A stretch of DNA of 64,000 bases. It comes from SG8-38 sp041576815. GTDB taxonomy: Bacteria; Myxococcota_A; Polyangia; Polyangiales; Houyiibacteriaceae. A program made the position numbers and the translations under genes. Shown piece after piece: positions 25,520-33,917 of this stretch. The notes beneath the pieces are model-generated. The model was not told the origin of the DNA. It did not search any database and worked only from the letters and a program-made list of their open reading frames with translations. The stretch is from positions 12,594 to 76,593 of the forward strand of contig JBFGKE010000014.1 of assembly GCA_041576815.1 (NCBI GenBank), given 5' to 3'. Numbering within the stretch: position 1 is the first letter of the stretch; the number at the start of each line of letters is the position of its first letter.

Positions 25520-27545
25520 AATGATGACGGCTCCGCGGGCGCACGACGGCGACGTCTCCTGGGTTGCATCCGTCGTGGACCGCGGGGCGGACGCGCTGTT
25601 GCGATTGCAGCGACGCGACGGCGGCTGGGAGGGTGAGTGCGTCTGGTGCCCGATGCTGACCGCGCAGTACGTGATGACAGCACATGCGATCGGACTCACG
25701 ATCTCACCCACGCGCCGGTCGCGGATCCTGCTCCACTTCCGAACGACCCAACACGAATCCGGGCTCTGGGGGCTTCACCCGAAAGACGATGGCAGCCTCT
25801 TCGTGACCACGCTGGTTTACGTTGCTGCCCGCCTGCTCGGCGCTGCTCCTGACGAAGCGTGGCTCCGGCCGACGCGCGACTGGTTCGCGCGCCAAGGAGG
25901 GGTGCAGGCGATCCCGACGTGGGGGAAAGTTTGGCTGGCCGTTCTCGGGCTCTACGGCTGGAACGGCATCCACCCCATCCTGCCCGAAGCCTGGCTTCTA
26001 TCGCCGCGCCTCCCGATCCATCCGGCGCATTTCTATTGTCACACACGCTCGATTTACATGGGGCTCGCCGTTCTGTACGGAGAGCGCGCGACCGCTCGCC
26101 CTCACCCGACGCGCGACGCCCTTCGAGACGAGCTTTACCTGGGGCACTACGATCGGATCGACTTCGCCGCGCACGCGAACGACGTGCGAGCCGAGGATGC
26201 GCCCTTTCGCCCCACGCGCGCGCTTCGCGCGGTGTACGCGGTGAGCCATGCGTTCGAGAAGCTGCGGCTCGTGACGGTCCGACGTCGTGCGGTCGCACGG
26301 CTTCGCGATCGGTTGCGGGCAGGCCTTCGCTCGAGCGATTTCCTCGGTTTATCCCCGGTAAACGGGCTCCTGACCATTCTCGCACTTTGGTTCGAGGACC
26401 CGCAGGACGCTCACCTCGAGAAGGCCATCGCGCGACTCGAGTCCTGGTTTTGGGAAGACGATCGCGAAGGATCGAGGGTGGCCGGTGCGGGAAGCATCTG
26501 CTGGGACACGGCCTTTGCATTGCAGGCGCTGAGCCCGCTTGCGTCCGGCCCTGGCGAGGCATCGACCCGACGAGCCGCCTCGTTCCTCGCCAGCCAGCAG
26601 ATCGAGCATCCACGCTTCGATTTCGAGGCGGCGTATCGAATCGATCCGACTGGAGGGTGGTGTTTTTCGGAAGTGGGGCACGGGTGGCCGGTGAGCGACT
26701 GCACGGCGGAGGCGCTCGTCTCGATCCTCGACACCCATCCGGATGAGCTCGGACGCGAGGGTGCGGCGCGTGCGGCCCGCTTCATCTTGCGTTGTCAAAA
26801 CCAAGACGGTGGTTTCGGGAGCTATGAGCCTCGCAAGACCGCCGTGCCGCTCGAGTGGATGAACCCCTCCGAGATGTTCGGCGCATGTATGACCGAGCGG
26901 TCTTACGTCGAATGCACGGCCTCGTGCCTCCTCGCGCTTCGAGCGGTTCAAGCGCGGTATCCCGATCTGCTCCAAGTCCGACTGGACGCGACGCTCGAGA
27001 GCGGGCGACGTTTCCTGACACGCGCACAGAACGCCGATGGTGCTTGGACCGGTGCATGGGGTGTTCATTTCGTCTACGGCACGATGTTTGGCGTGCGGGG
27101 GTTGCTCGCGGCGGGCGTCCCACACGACGACGAACGGATTCGAAAGGCCTGCGGCTGGCTCTTGGCACACCAGCGTTCGGACGGCGCTTGGGGAGAGCAC
27201 CATTCGAGCGCGCGCCTGCGGCAGCACGTCAGCCAAGCGGAGGGCTCGCCGGTGCAAACCGCGTGGGCACTGATGGCGCTCGTCGACGCACGAGAGCCGA
27301 ACCGCCGGGCGCTGCTTCGCGCTGGCCGGTTCTTGGAACGGACCCAACGGCAATCCGGAGAATGGCCCGACGGCGAGCTCGTCGGCGTGTTCTTCGAAAC
27401 CGCGCTTCTCAACTACCGGTACTACCCTCTCTACTTTCCGGTGATGGCCGTCTCGCGGCTCCACGCCTACCTCACTCAACACGAACGAAGCGAGAGTAAC
27501 GATGCACGCAACCGACCTCCGTACGGTCTCCGCGCCTCCGCGTGA
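25509..27545 (+). CDS. oxidosqualene cyclase (sterol cyclase)
   Basis: The product has 678 residues, somewhat short for the family (about 720-760). It carries GWPVSDCTAE with Asp397 as the proton donor, the oxidosqualene-cyclase form rather than the DxDD of squalene-hopene cyclases. Other signatures: WGLHPKDDGSLFVTTLVYVA, PTWGKVWLAVLGLYGWNG, YCHTRSIYMG (His178), EWMNPSEMFG with YVECTAS at 466-472, and several QW repeats (QNQDGGFGSY, QNADGAW, QRSDGAWGE). It cyclises 2,3-oxidosqualene to a protosterol. Residues that steer the product are unusual: Gly326 where cycloartenol synthases have Tyr and lanosterol synthases Thr, with His391 and Val395. Starts at 25509 or 25521 are possible. Confidence 0.92.
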   Translation: MASEMMTAPRAHDGDVSWVASVVDRGADALLRLQRRDGGWEGECVWCPMLTAQYVMTAHAIGLTISPTRRSRILLHFRTTQHESGLWGLHPKDDGSLFVTTLVYVAARLLGAAPDEAWLRPTRDWFARQGGVQAIPTWGKVWLAVLGLYGWNGIHPILPEAWLLSPRLPIHPAHFYCHTRSIYMGLAVLYGERATARPHPTRDALRDELYLGHYDRIDFAAHANDVRAEDAPFRPTRALRAVYAVSHAFEKLRLVTVRRRAVARLRDRLRAGLRSSDFLGLSPVNGLLTILALWFEDPQDAHLEKAIARLESWFWEDDREGSRVAGAGSICWDTAFALQALSPLASGPGEASTRRAASFLASQQIEHPRFDFEAAYRIDPTGGWCFSEVGHGWPVSDCTAEALVSILDTHPDELGREGAARAARFILRCQNQDGGFGSYEPRKTAVPLEWMNPSEMFGACMTERSYVECTASCLLALRAVQARYPDLLQVRLDATLESGRRFLTRAQNADGAWTGAWGVHFVYGTMFGVRGLLAAGVPHDDERIRKACGWLLAHQRSDGAWGEHHSSARLRQHVSQAEGSPVQTAWALMALVDAREPNRRALLRAGRFLERTQRQSGEWPDGELVGVFFETALLNYRYYPLYFPVMAVSRLHAYLTQHERSESNDARNRPPYGLRASA

Positions 27546-28572
27546 AGCCCCAAACGAACGCTGGCTCCAAGTCATTCGCCTGGAGGTCGACACCCACCTC
27601 CACGAGTTCTTCGAGCGAAAGAGACGCGAAATGGAGGCGATGTCGCCACCTACGCTTCAGCTGCTGCACGAGGTGGAAGCCCTCACGATGCGGGGAGGAA
27701 AGCGACTTCGTCCGGCGGTTGCGACGGCGGGGTATCGATGTGTGTTTCCGGGATACGGGATGGAACGCCTCGTCGAGCTCTCGGCGTCGCTCGAGCTCCT
27801 TCAGAGCTACCTGCTGATTCATGACGACTGGATGGACGGCGACGACGTGCGGCGCGGAGGCGCGGCTGTTCACGCGAGCCTCCAACAACGCCACGGGGAC
27901 GCGCACCTCGGCTGCGCGCTCGGCGTCCTCGCAGGCGATCTGGCGGCGACGTATGCGTGGGAGCTCTTCTTGGAGGCCCCCTACCCGGTCCAAACGTGGC
28001 CGAACGCAAGCCGCCTCTTCTTGCAAATTCAAAAGGAAGTCTATTGCGGTCAACAGCTCGACCTGACCTGCGACCAGGACGTATCGAGGATGCACGCCCT
28101 CAAGACCACGAGCTACTCGGTGCGCGGCCCTCTGCTGCTCGGAGCCATGCTGGCGAATGCCACCGGCGAACAATTGGAAGCCCTCAGCCGATGGGCGGTG
28201 CCCATTGGAGAGGCGTTTCAGATCCGCGACGACATTCTCGGCACGATGGGCTCGCCCGACAGCACCGGGAAGCCCGGGTTGGACATCCCGCATGGAAAAG
28301 CGACCAGCGTTCTCGCCGAGCTGCGCCGATCGATCGCCCCCGGCGATCGACGGCCGGTCGAATCCCTCGTCGGGCGAGCGGAGTTCACGCACGATGACGT
28401 CGAGCGCGCGCAGGTCTTCTTGCTCGATTCCGGCGTCATCGGCAGGCTGGAGGAGCGCATCGCTCGCCTGCGCAGCGAGGCCCTCGCTGCCGTCGATGCC
28501 GGCCCGTTCAACCCGCAGGGCCGCGGCATGCTCGCCGAGCTCGCGGACAAGCTGACGAACCGGCGAGCCTGA
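27502..28572 (+). CDS. polyprenyl diphosphate synthase (farnesyl diphosphate synthase type)
   Basis: The product has 356 residues. The first Asp-rich motif is LLIHDDWMDGDDVRRG (DDxxxxD at 108-114) and the second is FQIRDDILGTMG (244-251). GGKRLRPAV near 65-73 binds IPP. Tyr103, five residues before the first motif, favours a short chain such as C15, consistent with supplying the squalene synthase in the same operon. A geranylgeranyl product is not excluded. Its start overlaps the cyclase gene by 44 bp, so it is translated as the last gene of the sterol operon. Confidence 0.87.
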   Translation: MHATDLRTVSAPPREAPNERWLQVIRLEVDTHLHEFFERKRREMEAMSPPTLQLLHEVEALTMRGGKRLRPAVATAGYRCVFPGYGMERLVELSASLELLQSYLLIHDDWMDGDDVRRGGAAVHASLQQRHGDAHLGCALGVLAGDLAATYAWELFLEAPYPVQTWPNASRLFLQIQKEVYCGQQLDLTCDQDVSRMHALKTTSYSVRGPLLLGAMLANATGEQLEALSRWAVPIGEAFQIRDDILGTMGSPDSTGKPGLDIPHGKATSVLAELRRSIAPGDRRPVESLVGRAEFTHDDVERAQVFLLDSGVIGRLEERIARLRSEALAAVDAGPFNPQGRGMLAELADKLTNRRA

Positions 28573-28635
28573 AAACGCGGGCCTTCCGGGGCGCGGCCGT
28601 TGGACGCCTGCGCGAAGCTGGCGTAGAAAGCCGCG

Positions 28636-29493
28636 ATGGAAAAAGCGATTCTCACCTGTGCGGTGACCGGCGTGCTGACCAACCCCAAGCAGCACCCCGT
28701 CCCGGTCACGCCCGAAGAAATGGCCGCGTCTGCGCGCGACGCCTACAACGCGGGTGCATCGATCATGCACGTTCATTTTCGCCGCCAGGAGCCAGGGATG
28801 GGTCACCTGCCGTCTTGGGATCCCGACGTAGCCGCCGCGGCAAGCGATGCGATCCGCGAGGCCTGTCCCGATGTCATCATCAACCAAACGACCGGCGTGA
28901 TCGATGACGACGTGTCGGGGCCGGTCGCATGCCTCCAACGGATCCGACCGGAGATCGCGGCCTGCAACGCGGGCAGCCTGAACTACCTGAAGCTCAAAAA
29001 AGACAACACCTGGGCATGGCCGCCGATGATATTTCTCAACGGTGTTCCGAAGGTGCAGAAGATGCTCGACGCGATGGCGGAAACGCACACGATTCCCGAG
29101 ATGGAGTGCTTCGACGTGGGCATCGTTCGGTCGGTCGGCCTCTACCAGCGCGCAGGCATGGCCGAAGAGATGCACTACAACTTCGTGATGGGGGTCGCTT
29201 CGGGAATGCCGTGTGACCCGGACCTCCTCGAGCTGCTGCTGAAATACAAGCACGGCGACGCCCACTGGCAGGCCACGCTCATCGGTCGCGAGGAGATCTG
29301 GGAAACCCACCAGCGTGCGGCGGACCTCGGCGGCATGCTGAGGACGGGGCTCGAAGACACCTTTTACCTCCCCAACGGCGACAAGGCGTCTGGCAACGGC
29401 CCGCTGATCGAAGCGCTCGCCGAATGCGCGCGCAACGCAGGACGAGAGGTAGCTTCGCCGACGGAAACCCGCCAGATGCTCGGCCTGAATTAG
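28636..29493 (+). CDS. beta-keto acid cleavage enzyme (BKACE/DUF849)
   Basis: The product has 285 residues. It is a Zn-dependent TIM barrel: KAILTCAVTGV at the start, the metal pair in IMHVHFR, INQTTGVIDDD, CNAGSLN, and MECFDVG with the conserved Glu. Family knowledge: BKACE enzymes cleave a beta-keto acid with acetyl-CoA to give acetoacetate plus a new CoA ester; the founding member acts on 3-keto-5-aminohexanoate. The exact keto acid here is unknown. It begins 63 bp after the prenyltransferase gene and precedes a CoA-transferase that uses acetoacetate. Confidence 0.88.
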   Translation: MEKAILTCAVTGVLTNPKQHPVPVTPEEMAASARDAYNAGASIMHVHFRRQEPGMGHLPSWDPDVAAAASDAIREACPDVIINQTTGVIDDDVSGPVACLQRIRPEIAACNAGSLNYLKLKKDNTWAWPPMIFLNGVPKVQKMLDAMAETHTIPEMECFDVGIVRSVGLYQRAGMAEEMHYNFVMGVASGMPCDPDLLELLLKYKHGDAHWQATLIGREEIWETHQRAADLGGMLRTGLEDTFYLPNGDKASGNGPLIEALAECARNAGREVASPTETRQMLGLN

Positions 29494-29537
29494 CCCCGAG
29501 GATTGTCACCCTTCGATCGGAGAGGTAAAGACGACCC

Positions 29538-30242
29538 ATGGCCAACAAGGTGTATCCCGACGCGACAGCTGCGCTCGACGGCCTGCTCACCGATGACATG
29601 ATGCTGATGTCGGGCGGCTTTGGGCTCTGCGGCATCCCTGAAGCGCTGATCGATGCGGTCGCAAAGTCGGGTGTCAAAAGGCTGACGGTCGTCTCCAACA
29701 ACGCAGGCGTCGACGGCATCGGCCTCGGCGTCATGCTCGAGACACGACAAATCTCGAAAATGATTTCGTCCTACGTCGGCGAAAACAAGCTGTTTGCAAA
29801 ACAATTCCTCGACGGCGACCTCACGGTGGAATTCAACCCCCAGGGCACCCTCGCAGAGCGGATCCGCGCCGGCGGGGCAGGCATTCCGGCGTTTTACACC
29901 AAGACGGGGGTCGGCACCGTGGTTGCGGAGGGCAAAGAGGTGCGCGAGCTCGACGGCGCGAAGTACGTGATGGAGCGAGCGCTCTTCGCCGACGTCGCGA
30001 TCGTCCATGCCTGGAAAGGCGACACGGAAGGCAATCTCGTCTACCGAAAAACCGCGCGTAACTTCAATCCGATGATGGCTACCGCGGCCAAGGTGACGGT
30101 GGCCGAGGTCGAGCACCTCGTCCAGCCGGGTGAGCTCGAGCCGGACCACATCATGACCCCGGGCATCTACGTCGACCGCATCATCCACTTTCCAAACCCT
30201 TCGAAGCACATCGAGCAGCGCACCACGCGCCCACGCCCCTGA
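29538..30242 (+). CDS. scoA: 3-oxoacid CoA-transferase subunit A
   Basis: This encodes 234 residues. The alpha-subunit pattern is MLMSGGFGLCGIPEALIDAV, LTVVSNNAGVDGIGLG, GTLAERIRAGGAGIPAFYT and YVMERALFADVAIVHAWKGD. With subunit B it moves CoA between succinyl-CoA (or another acyl-CoA) and acetoacetate. It is followed by scoB after 10 bp. In this operon it can convert acetoacetate released by BKACE into acetoacetyl-CoA, the substrate of HMG-CoA synthase, or run in the degradative direction. Confidence 0.92.
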   Translation: MANKVYPDATAALDGLLTDDMMLMSGGFGLCGIPEALIDAVAKSGVKRLTVVSNNAGVDGIGLGVMLETRQISKMISSYVGENKLFAKQFLDGDLTVEFNPQGTLAERIRAGGAGIPAFYTKTGVGTVVAEGKEVRELDGAKYVMERALFADVAIVHAWKGDTEGNLVYRKTARNFNPMMATAAKVTVAEVEHLVQPGELEPDHIMTPGIYVDRIIHFPNPSKHIEQRTTRPRP

Positions 30243-30252
30243 GGAGACGTTC

Positions 30253-30891
30253 ATGGCCTGGACTCGTGACCAAATGGCAGCCCGCGCAGCGAAAGAGCTT
30301 CGAGACGGTTTCTACGTGAATCTCGGCATCGGCATTCCGACGCTCGTCTCCAATCACATCCCGGACGGCGTCAGCGTTCAGCTTCAGAGTGAAAACGGGA
30401 TGCTCGGCATGGGGCCCTTTCCGTACGAGGGCGAAGAGGACGCCGACCTGATCAATGCGGGAAAGCAAACGGTGACCGAGCTTCCGAGCACCAGCTTCTT
30501 TTCGAGCGCGGAGTCCTTCGCGATGATTCGCGGCGGCCACATCGACCTCTCGATCCTCGGCGCGATGCAGGTTGCCGAGAACGGCGACCTCGCCAACTGG
30601 ATGATCCCGGGCAAGATGGTCAAGGGGATGGGGGGCGCCATGGACCTCGTCGCAGGCGTCAAGCGCGTCGTCGTCGTCATGGAGCACACCGCCAAAGGCA
30701 AGCCGAAGCTCTTGAAGGAGTGCACGCTGCCCCTGACCGGCACGGAGGTGGTCGATTTGCTGATCACCGATCTCGGGGTCTTCGAGATCGACGAAAAGGG
30801 CCTGCGTCTGATCGAGATCGCGGACGGCGTCACGAAACAGGAAATCGCGGAGAACACCGAAGCGGCGTACACCGTAGCGCCCGGGCTCTGA
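30253..30891 (+). CDS. scoB: 3-oxoacid CoA-transferase subunit B
   Basis: This encodes 212 residues with GGAG before the ATG. The beta-subunit signature is VNLGIGIPTLVSNHI followed by LQSENGMLGMGP, where Glu forms the CoA thioester intermediate, then GGHIDLSILGAMQV and MVKGMGGAMDLV. It partners scoA. The stop is six bases from the end of the convergent TRAP binding protein gene. Confidence 0.93.
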   Translation: MAWTRDQMAARAAKELRDGFYVNLGIGIPTLVSNHIPDGVSVQLQSENGMLGMGPFPYEGEEDADLINAGKQTVTELPSTSFFSSAESFAMIRGGHIDLSILGAMQVAENGDLANWMIPGKMVKGMGGAMDLVAGVKRVVVVMEHTAKGKPKLLKECTLPLTGTEVVDLLITDLGVFEIDEKGLRLIEIADGVTKQEIAENTEAAYTVAPGL

Positions 30892-30897
30892 CGATTT

Positions 30898-31905
30898 TCA
30901 GAACGTGGCTCGAATCGCCTTGAGAAGAGCCATGCCTTCGGCGCCCATCTTTTTCGCTACGCGGTCCGGAACGTTCTTTTGTTTGGCTTTGAATGCCGCG
31001 AGCTCTTCGGGAGTTGGCTCGTAGATGTCGTAGCCGTATCGCGCGAGGTTCTTCAGCAGGACTGGCTCGATCTTGCGGACCTGGTCGCGCCCCCAAACCG
31101 TCAGCCCGTGATCGAGACTGGTGATGATCTGCTGAAAGTCATCGGGCAGGGTCTCGAACCACTTCTTCGAGTAGACGAGAAGCGCGGGCTGGTAGCAGTG
31201 GCGGCTCAGAAAGATGTGCCGCTCCCCTTCTTTGAGCCCCTGATACCAGCTTCCGGCCATGGCAAAGAGGGGGGTGTTGTCGAACCCGTCGACGACACCG
31301 GTCTGCACGCTCATGAGCGTGTTCCCGACATCGATGGGAACGGCGGTCGCACCGAACGCCTCGTAGGTTACGACGTGCACCATCGATTCTTGCGACCGAA
31401 AGCGAACCCCCTTCATGTCGTCCGGCGTGCGGATCTTGTGTTTGCTGAAATACGACCGATAGCCGTTCTCCGCCCAAATCCCAAATACGAGGCCGCGTTT
31501 CGAGAGGACCTTCTTGATTTGCTCTTTGACCTTCGGATTGTCGGGCGCCGTGTCGGCTTTCTCGGGGCTCTCAAACACGTACGGGGACTCGATGACGTTG
31601 ACCTCTCGGACGATGGAGCTCATCCCGCCAACCGACCCGGCGAACGCCTGCATGCTTCCCATCTGCGTGCGGCGAGCGAGCGACCGCTCGTTTCCACGAC
31701 CGAGTCGAAGCTTTACCTTCAAGCGACCATTGGTTTTCTCCTGCACCTCGGCTTTGAAGCGTTGGAGCTGCTCGGCCCACGGGCTGCCACTTGGCGCCAC
31801 GGTCCCGACCTCCATCAAAAACTCGGGTTCCTCGGCGATAGCCGGCCCCCCGATCGCAAGCGAAAGCGCGGCGAGCGCGCCAACGGCGAAAGCTGATTTC
31901 GACAT
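30898..31905 (-). CDS. TRAP transporter solute-binding protein, DctP family
   Basis: From ATG 31905 (GAAGGG nine bases upstream) the product has 335 residues with a cleavable signal (FAVGALAALSLAIGGPAIAEE). It is a periplasmic binding protein: MEVGTVAPSGSPWAEQLQRF, TNGRLKVKLRLG, GVRFRSQESMVHV, and GVVDGFDNTPLFAMAGSW. The Arg in RFRSQ would bind a carboxylate. No DctQ or DctM membrane gene lies beside it, so the transporter is either elsewhere or this is an orphan receptor. The second such orphan in the window is at 45358-46359. Confidence 0.85.
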   Translation of the reverse strand: MSKSAFAVGALAALSLAIGGPAIAEEPEFLMEVGTVAPSGSPWAEQLQRFKAEVQEKTNGRLKVKLRLGRGNERSLARRTQMGSMQAFAGSVGGMSSIVREVNVIESPYVFESPEKADTAPDNPKVKEQIKKVLSKRGLVFGIWAENGYRSYFSKHKIRTPDDMKGVRFRSQESMVHVVTYEAFGATAVPIDVGNTLMSVQTGVVDGFDNTPLFAMAGSWYQGLKEGERHIFLSRHCYQPALLVYSKKWFETLPDDFQQIITSLDHGLTVWGRDQVRKIEPVLLKNLARYGYDIYEPTPEELAAFKAKQKNVPDRVAKKMGAEGMALLKAIRATF

Positions 31906-32020
31906 AGACGACCCTTCTAGCGACTTGCGCCGAGAAAATAAAGGTCGATTTCGCAACGCCCGGCGTCCGTTTGACCCGGAATGCTCCCCGCGCATCTTTT
32001 ATTCGAAAGGAGGCTGAGAA

Positions 32021-32428
32021 ATGACCGGCTCAGCTCAGGGAGGGTGTGTCTGCGGCGCCGTCGCGTTCGAAATCGAAGGCCCCTTTCGAGGGTTTCAGTA
32101 CTGTCATTGCAGCCGCTGCCGCAAAAAGAGCGGCTCTTTCGCCGCGGCCAACATCTTCGTCCCAAGAGATCAGCTGCGCTGGAAGCGCGGCGAGGACAAA
32201 GTTCGACGATTCGAGCTGCCCGACACGAAGTACTGGAGCACCTGCTTCTGCTCCAATTGTGGCTCCGCGATGCCGTGGCTATCAAAGACCGGCAAAGCCT
32301 TCATCGTGCCGGCAGGCGCGCTCGAAGACGACCCGGGGATTCGGCCTCTCTACAACGTCTATTACGGCTCACGCGCACCCTGGTACGTACATCCCTCCGA
32401 GATCGAAACGCACGAGACGCTGCCCTAG
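32021..32428 (+). CDS. GFA-family zinc protein (CENP-V/Gfa-like)
   Basis: The product has 135 residues with GGAGG ten bases before the ATG. Zn ligands are visible as GGCVCGAV (CxC), CHCSRCRKKSG (CxCxxC) and CFCSNCGS (CxxC-type). The family includes glutathione-dependent formaldehyde-activating protein, though many members have other substrates. A glutathione-dependent formaldehyde dehydrogenase gene lies 5 kb away, which makes the link possible but weak. Confidence 0.82.
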   Translation: MTGSAQGGCVCGAVAFEIEGPFRGFQYCHCSRCRKKSGSFAAANIFVPRDQLRWKRGEDKVRRFELPDTKYWSTCFCSNCGSAMPWLSKTGKAFIVPAGALEDDPGIRPLYNVYYGSRAPWYVHPSEIETHETLP

Positions 32429-32463
32429 TCTCGAGGTCCGCGCTGAGCTGCACTCAAGTCCGC

Positions 32464-33888
32464 TCAGTCTGCGAGCGTCGGCCAAGCGCGCGCCTGCTCG
32501 AGCTCGAGCGCAAGCTCCAACAGTGTGCGCTCACCCCCGAGAGCGGCCGCAAGCTGCACGCCGAGGGGGAGCCCGTCCCGGCTTTGGCCGAGTGGAAGCG
32601 AAACCGCTGGCCCCCCGGCGACGTTCTGCATCGGGGTAAAGGGAATGAACCACTTCAAGCGCTCTAGGGCGGTATCGAAGTCGACGTCCGGGCCGATGTA
32701 ACCGTGCTCGGGCGGAGGCATGCCGACGGTCGGGTTCATGAGCACGTCATAGCGGTCGAATCCGCGCGCGTACCGTCGTGCAAATCCACGCAGACGAAGA
32801 ACCGCGCCGGGCGCCCGATGCGCACGGCCCGTGAAATAGCGCGCCAACCCCTCGGTGAACGGCTCGATTCTCGACCGGTCGAATTCGGGATGGATGAGCT
32901 TGGTTCCAAATCGCGTGATAGCGAACGCCATGCTCGCCCAAAACAAGAAGAAATCTTCATGGAAGCTGTCTTCGAAGGGCGGCGTCACGTGCTCGACCGT
33001 GTGCCCGAGGCTTTCGAGAAGCCTCGCCGCCTCGTTGCAGGCAGCGGTGCAATCCGGATGAGACGGTGTCTGATCGTCGAGCTCCGTGAAGAACCCGACG
33101 TGAAGGCGACGGCCGGGGTGTGTGACCAAACCGATTTCGGGTAGCCGTGGGTTCCGATGGCGACGTTCGGCAGCATGATAGAAGGCCGCGGTGTCTCGAA
33201 CCGAACGGCTCACCATGCCCTGATGAAGAATGTTGATCGGGAGTAGGTGCGAGCCCTCCACCTCGGCAAGCCGCCCGCGGGATGGCTTCAAGCCGACGAG
33301 ACCGCAGCACGATGCGGGAATGCGAATCGATCCTCCGCCGTCGTTCGCGTGGGCCAGAGGCACCACCCCTGCGGCCACCAACGCGGCGGCACCCCCCGAC
33401 GAGCCGCCAGGGGAAACACCGAGCCGCCAGGGGTTGTGGGTGGGGCCGTACACGAGCGCTTCGGTCGTGCCCGTGAGGCCGAGCTCCGGCGTCGTGGTTT
33501 TGCCGAGGTTGATCAGACCGAGCGACAGGAACTGCTTCACGAAAGGCGTGCTCTCCCTCGAAGGCGTGGTTGGCAGCCCGCGCGAGCCGAAGCGCATGGG
33601 CGATCCCTCGACGGCATCGGTGTCTTTGATGAACGTCGGCACACCCGCGAAAGGCCCTGCGCACGGCGTCTCGGCCGCTGTGCGCGCCGCCTCGAACAGC
33701 GGCGCCGCAATCGCGTTGAGCAACGGATCGACCCGCTCCGCCCGCGCGATTGCGGCTTCGACCGCTTCTCGGGAGCTAATCTCGCCGTCCCTGATGCGAC
33801 GCGCGATCTCGACGGCGTCGGCTTTTCCGAGCACGTCGCCGCAGAACGAGGTCACCTGGCGGGTCTGGGGTACACCATCAACTCGCAC
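32464..33888 (-). CDS. amidase (amidase signature family)
   Basis: The product has 474 residues from a GTG at 33888; start uncertain, with other in-frame starts nearby. The Ser-cisSer-Lys triad can be located: Lys in GVPTFIKDTD, cis-Ser in GVSPGGSSGGAAALVAAG and the nucleophile Ser in GGGSIRIPASCCGLVGLKPS. This family hydrolyses amides or transfers ammonia. The substrate is not evident, and it does not sit beside gatB/gatC so it is unlikely to be the tRNA amidotransferase. It is divergent from the cation transporter. Confidence 0.88.
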   Translation of the reverse strand: MRVDGVPQTRQVTSFCGDVLGKADAVEIARRIRDGEISSREAVEAAIARAERVDPLLNAIAAPLFEAARTAAETPCAGPFAGVPTFIKDTDAVEGSPMRFGSRGLPTTPSRESTPFVKQFLSLGLINLGKTTTPELGLTGTTEALVYGPTHNPWRLGVSPGGSSGGAAALVAAGVVPLAHANDGGGSIRIPASCCGLVGLKPSRGRLAEVEGSHLLPINILHQGMVSRSVRDTAAFYHAAERRHRNPRLPEIGLVTHPGRRLHVGFFTELDDQTPSHPDCTAACNEAARLLESLGHTVEHVTPPFEDSFHEDFFLFWASMAFAITRFGTKLIHPEFDRSRIEPFTEGLARYFTGRAHRAPGAVLRLRGFARRYARGFDRYDVLMNPTVGMPPPEHGYIGPDVDFDTALERLKWFIPFTPMQNVAGGPAVSLPLGQSRDGLPLGVQLAAALGGERTLLELALELEQARAWPTLAD

Positions 33889-33917
33889 CGGAGGGCAATA
33901 TCACATAGCCTCGCGCC

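Noticed and set aside
24137..25711. 524-codon frame on the minus strand
   Set aside because: Antisense shadow of HMG-CoA reductase, no motif or plausible start context.
25509..27545. Squalene-hopene cyclase as the identity of the cyclase
   Set aside because: The DxDD proton-donor motif is absent; VSDCTAE, EWMNPSEMFG and YVECTAS are oxidosqualene-cyclase signatures.
27472..29310. 612-codon frame on the minus strand
   Set aside because: It lies antisense to the prenyltransferase and BKACE genes, which have clear motifs; it has no recognisable motif. Long antisense frames are expected in G+C-rich DNA.
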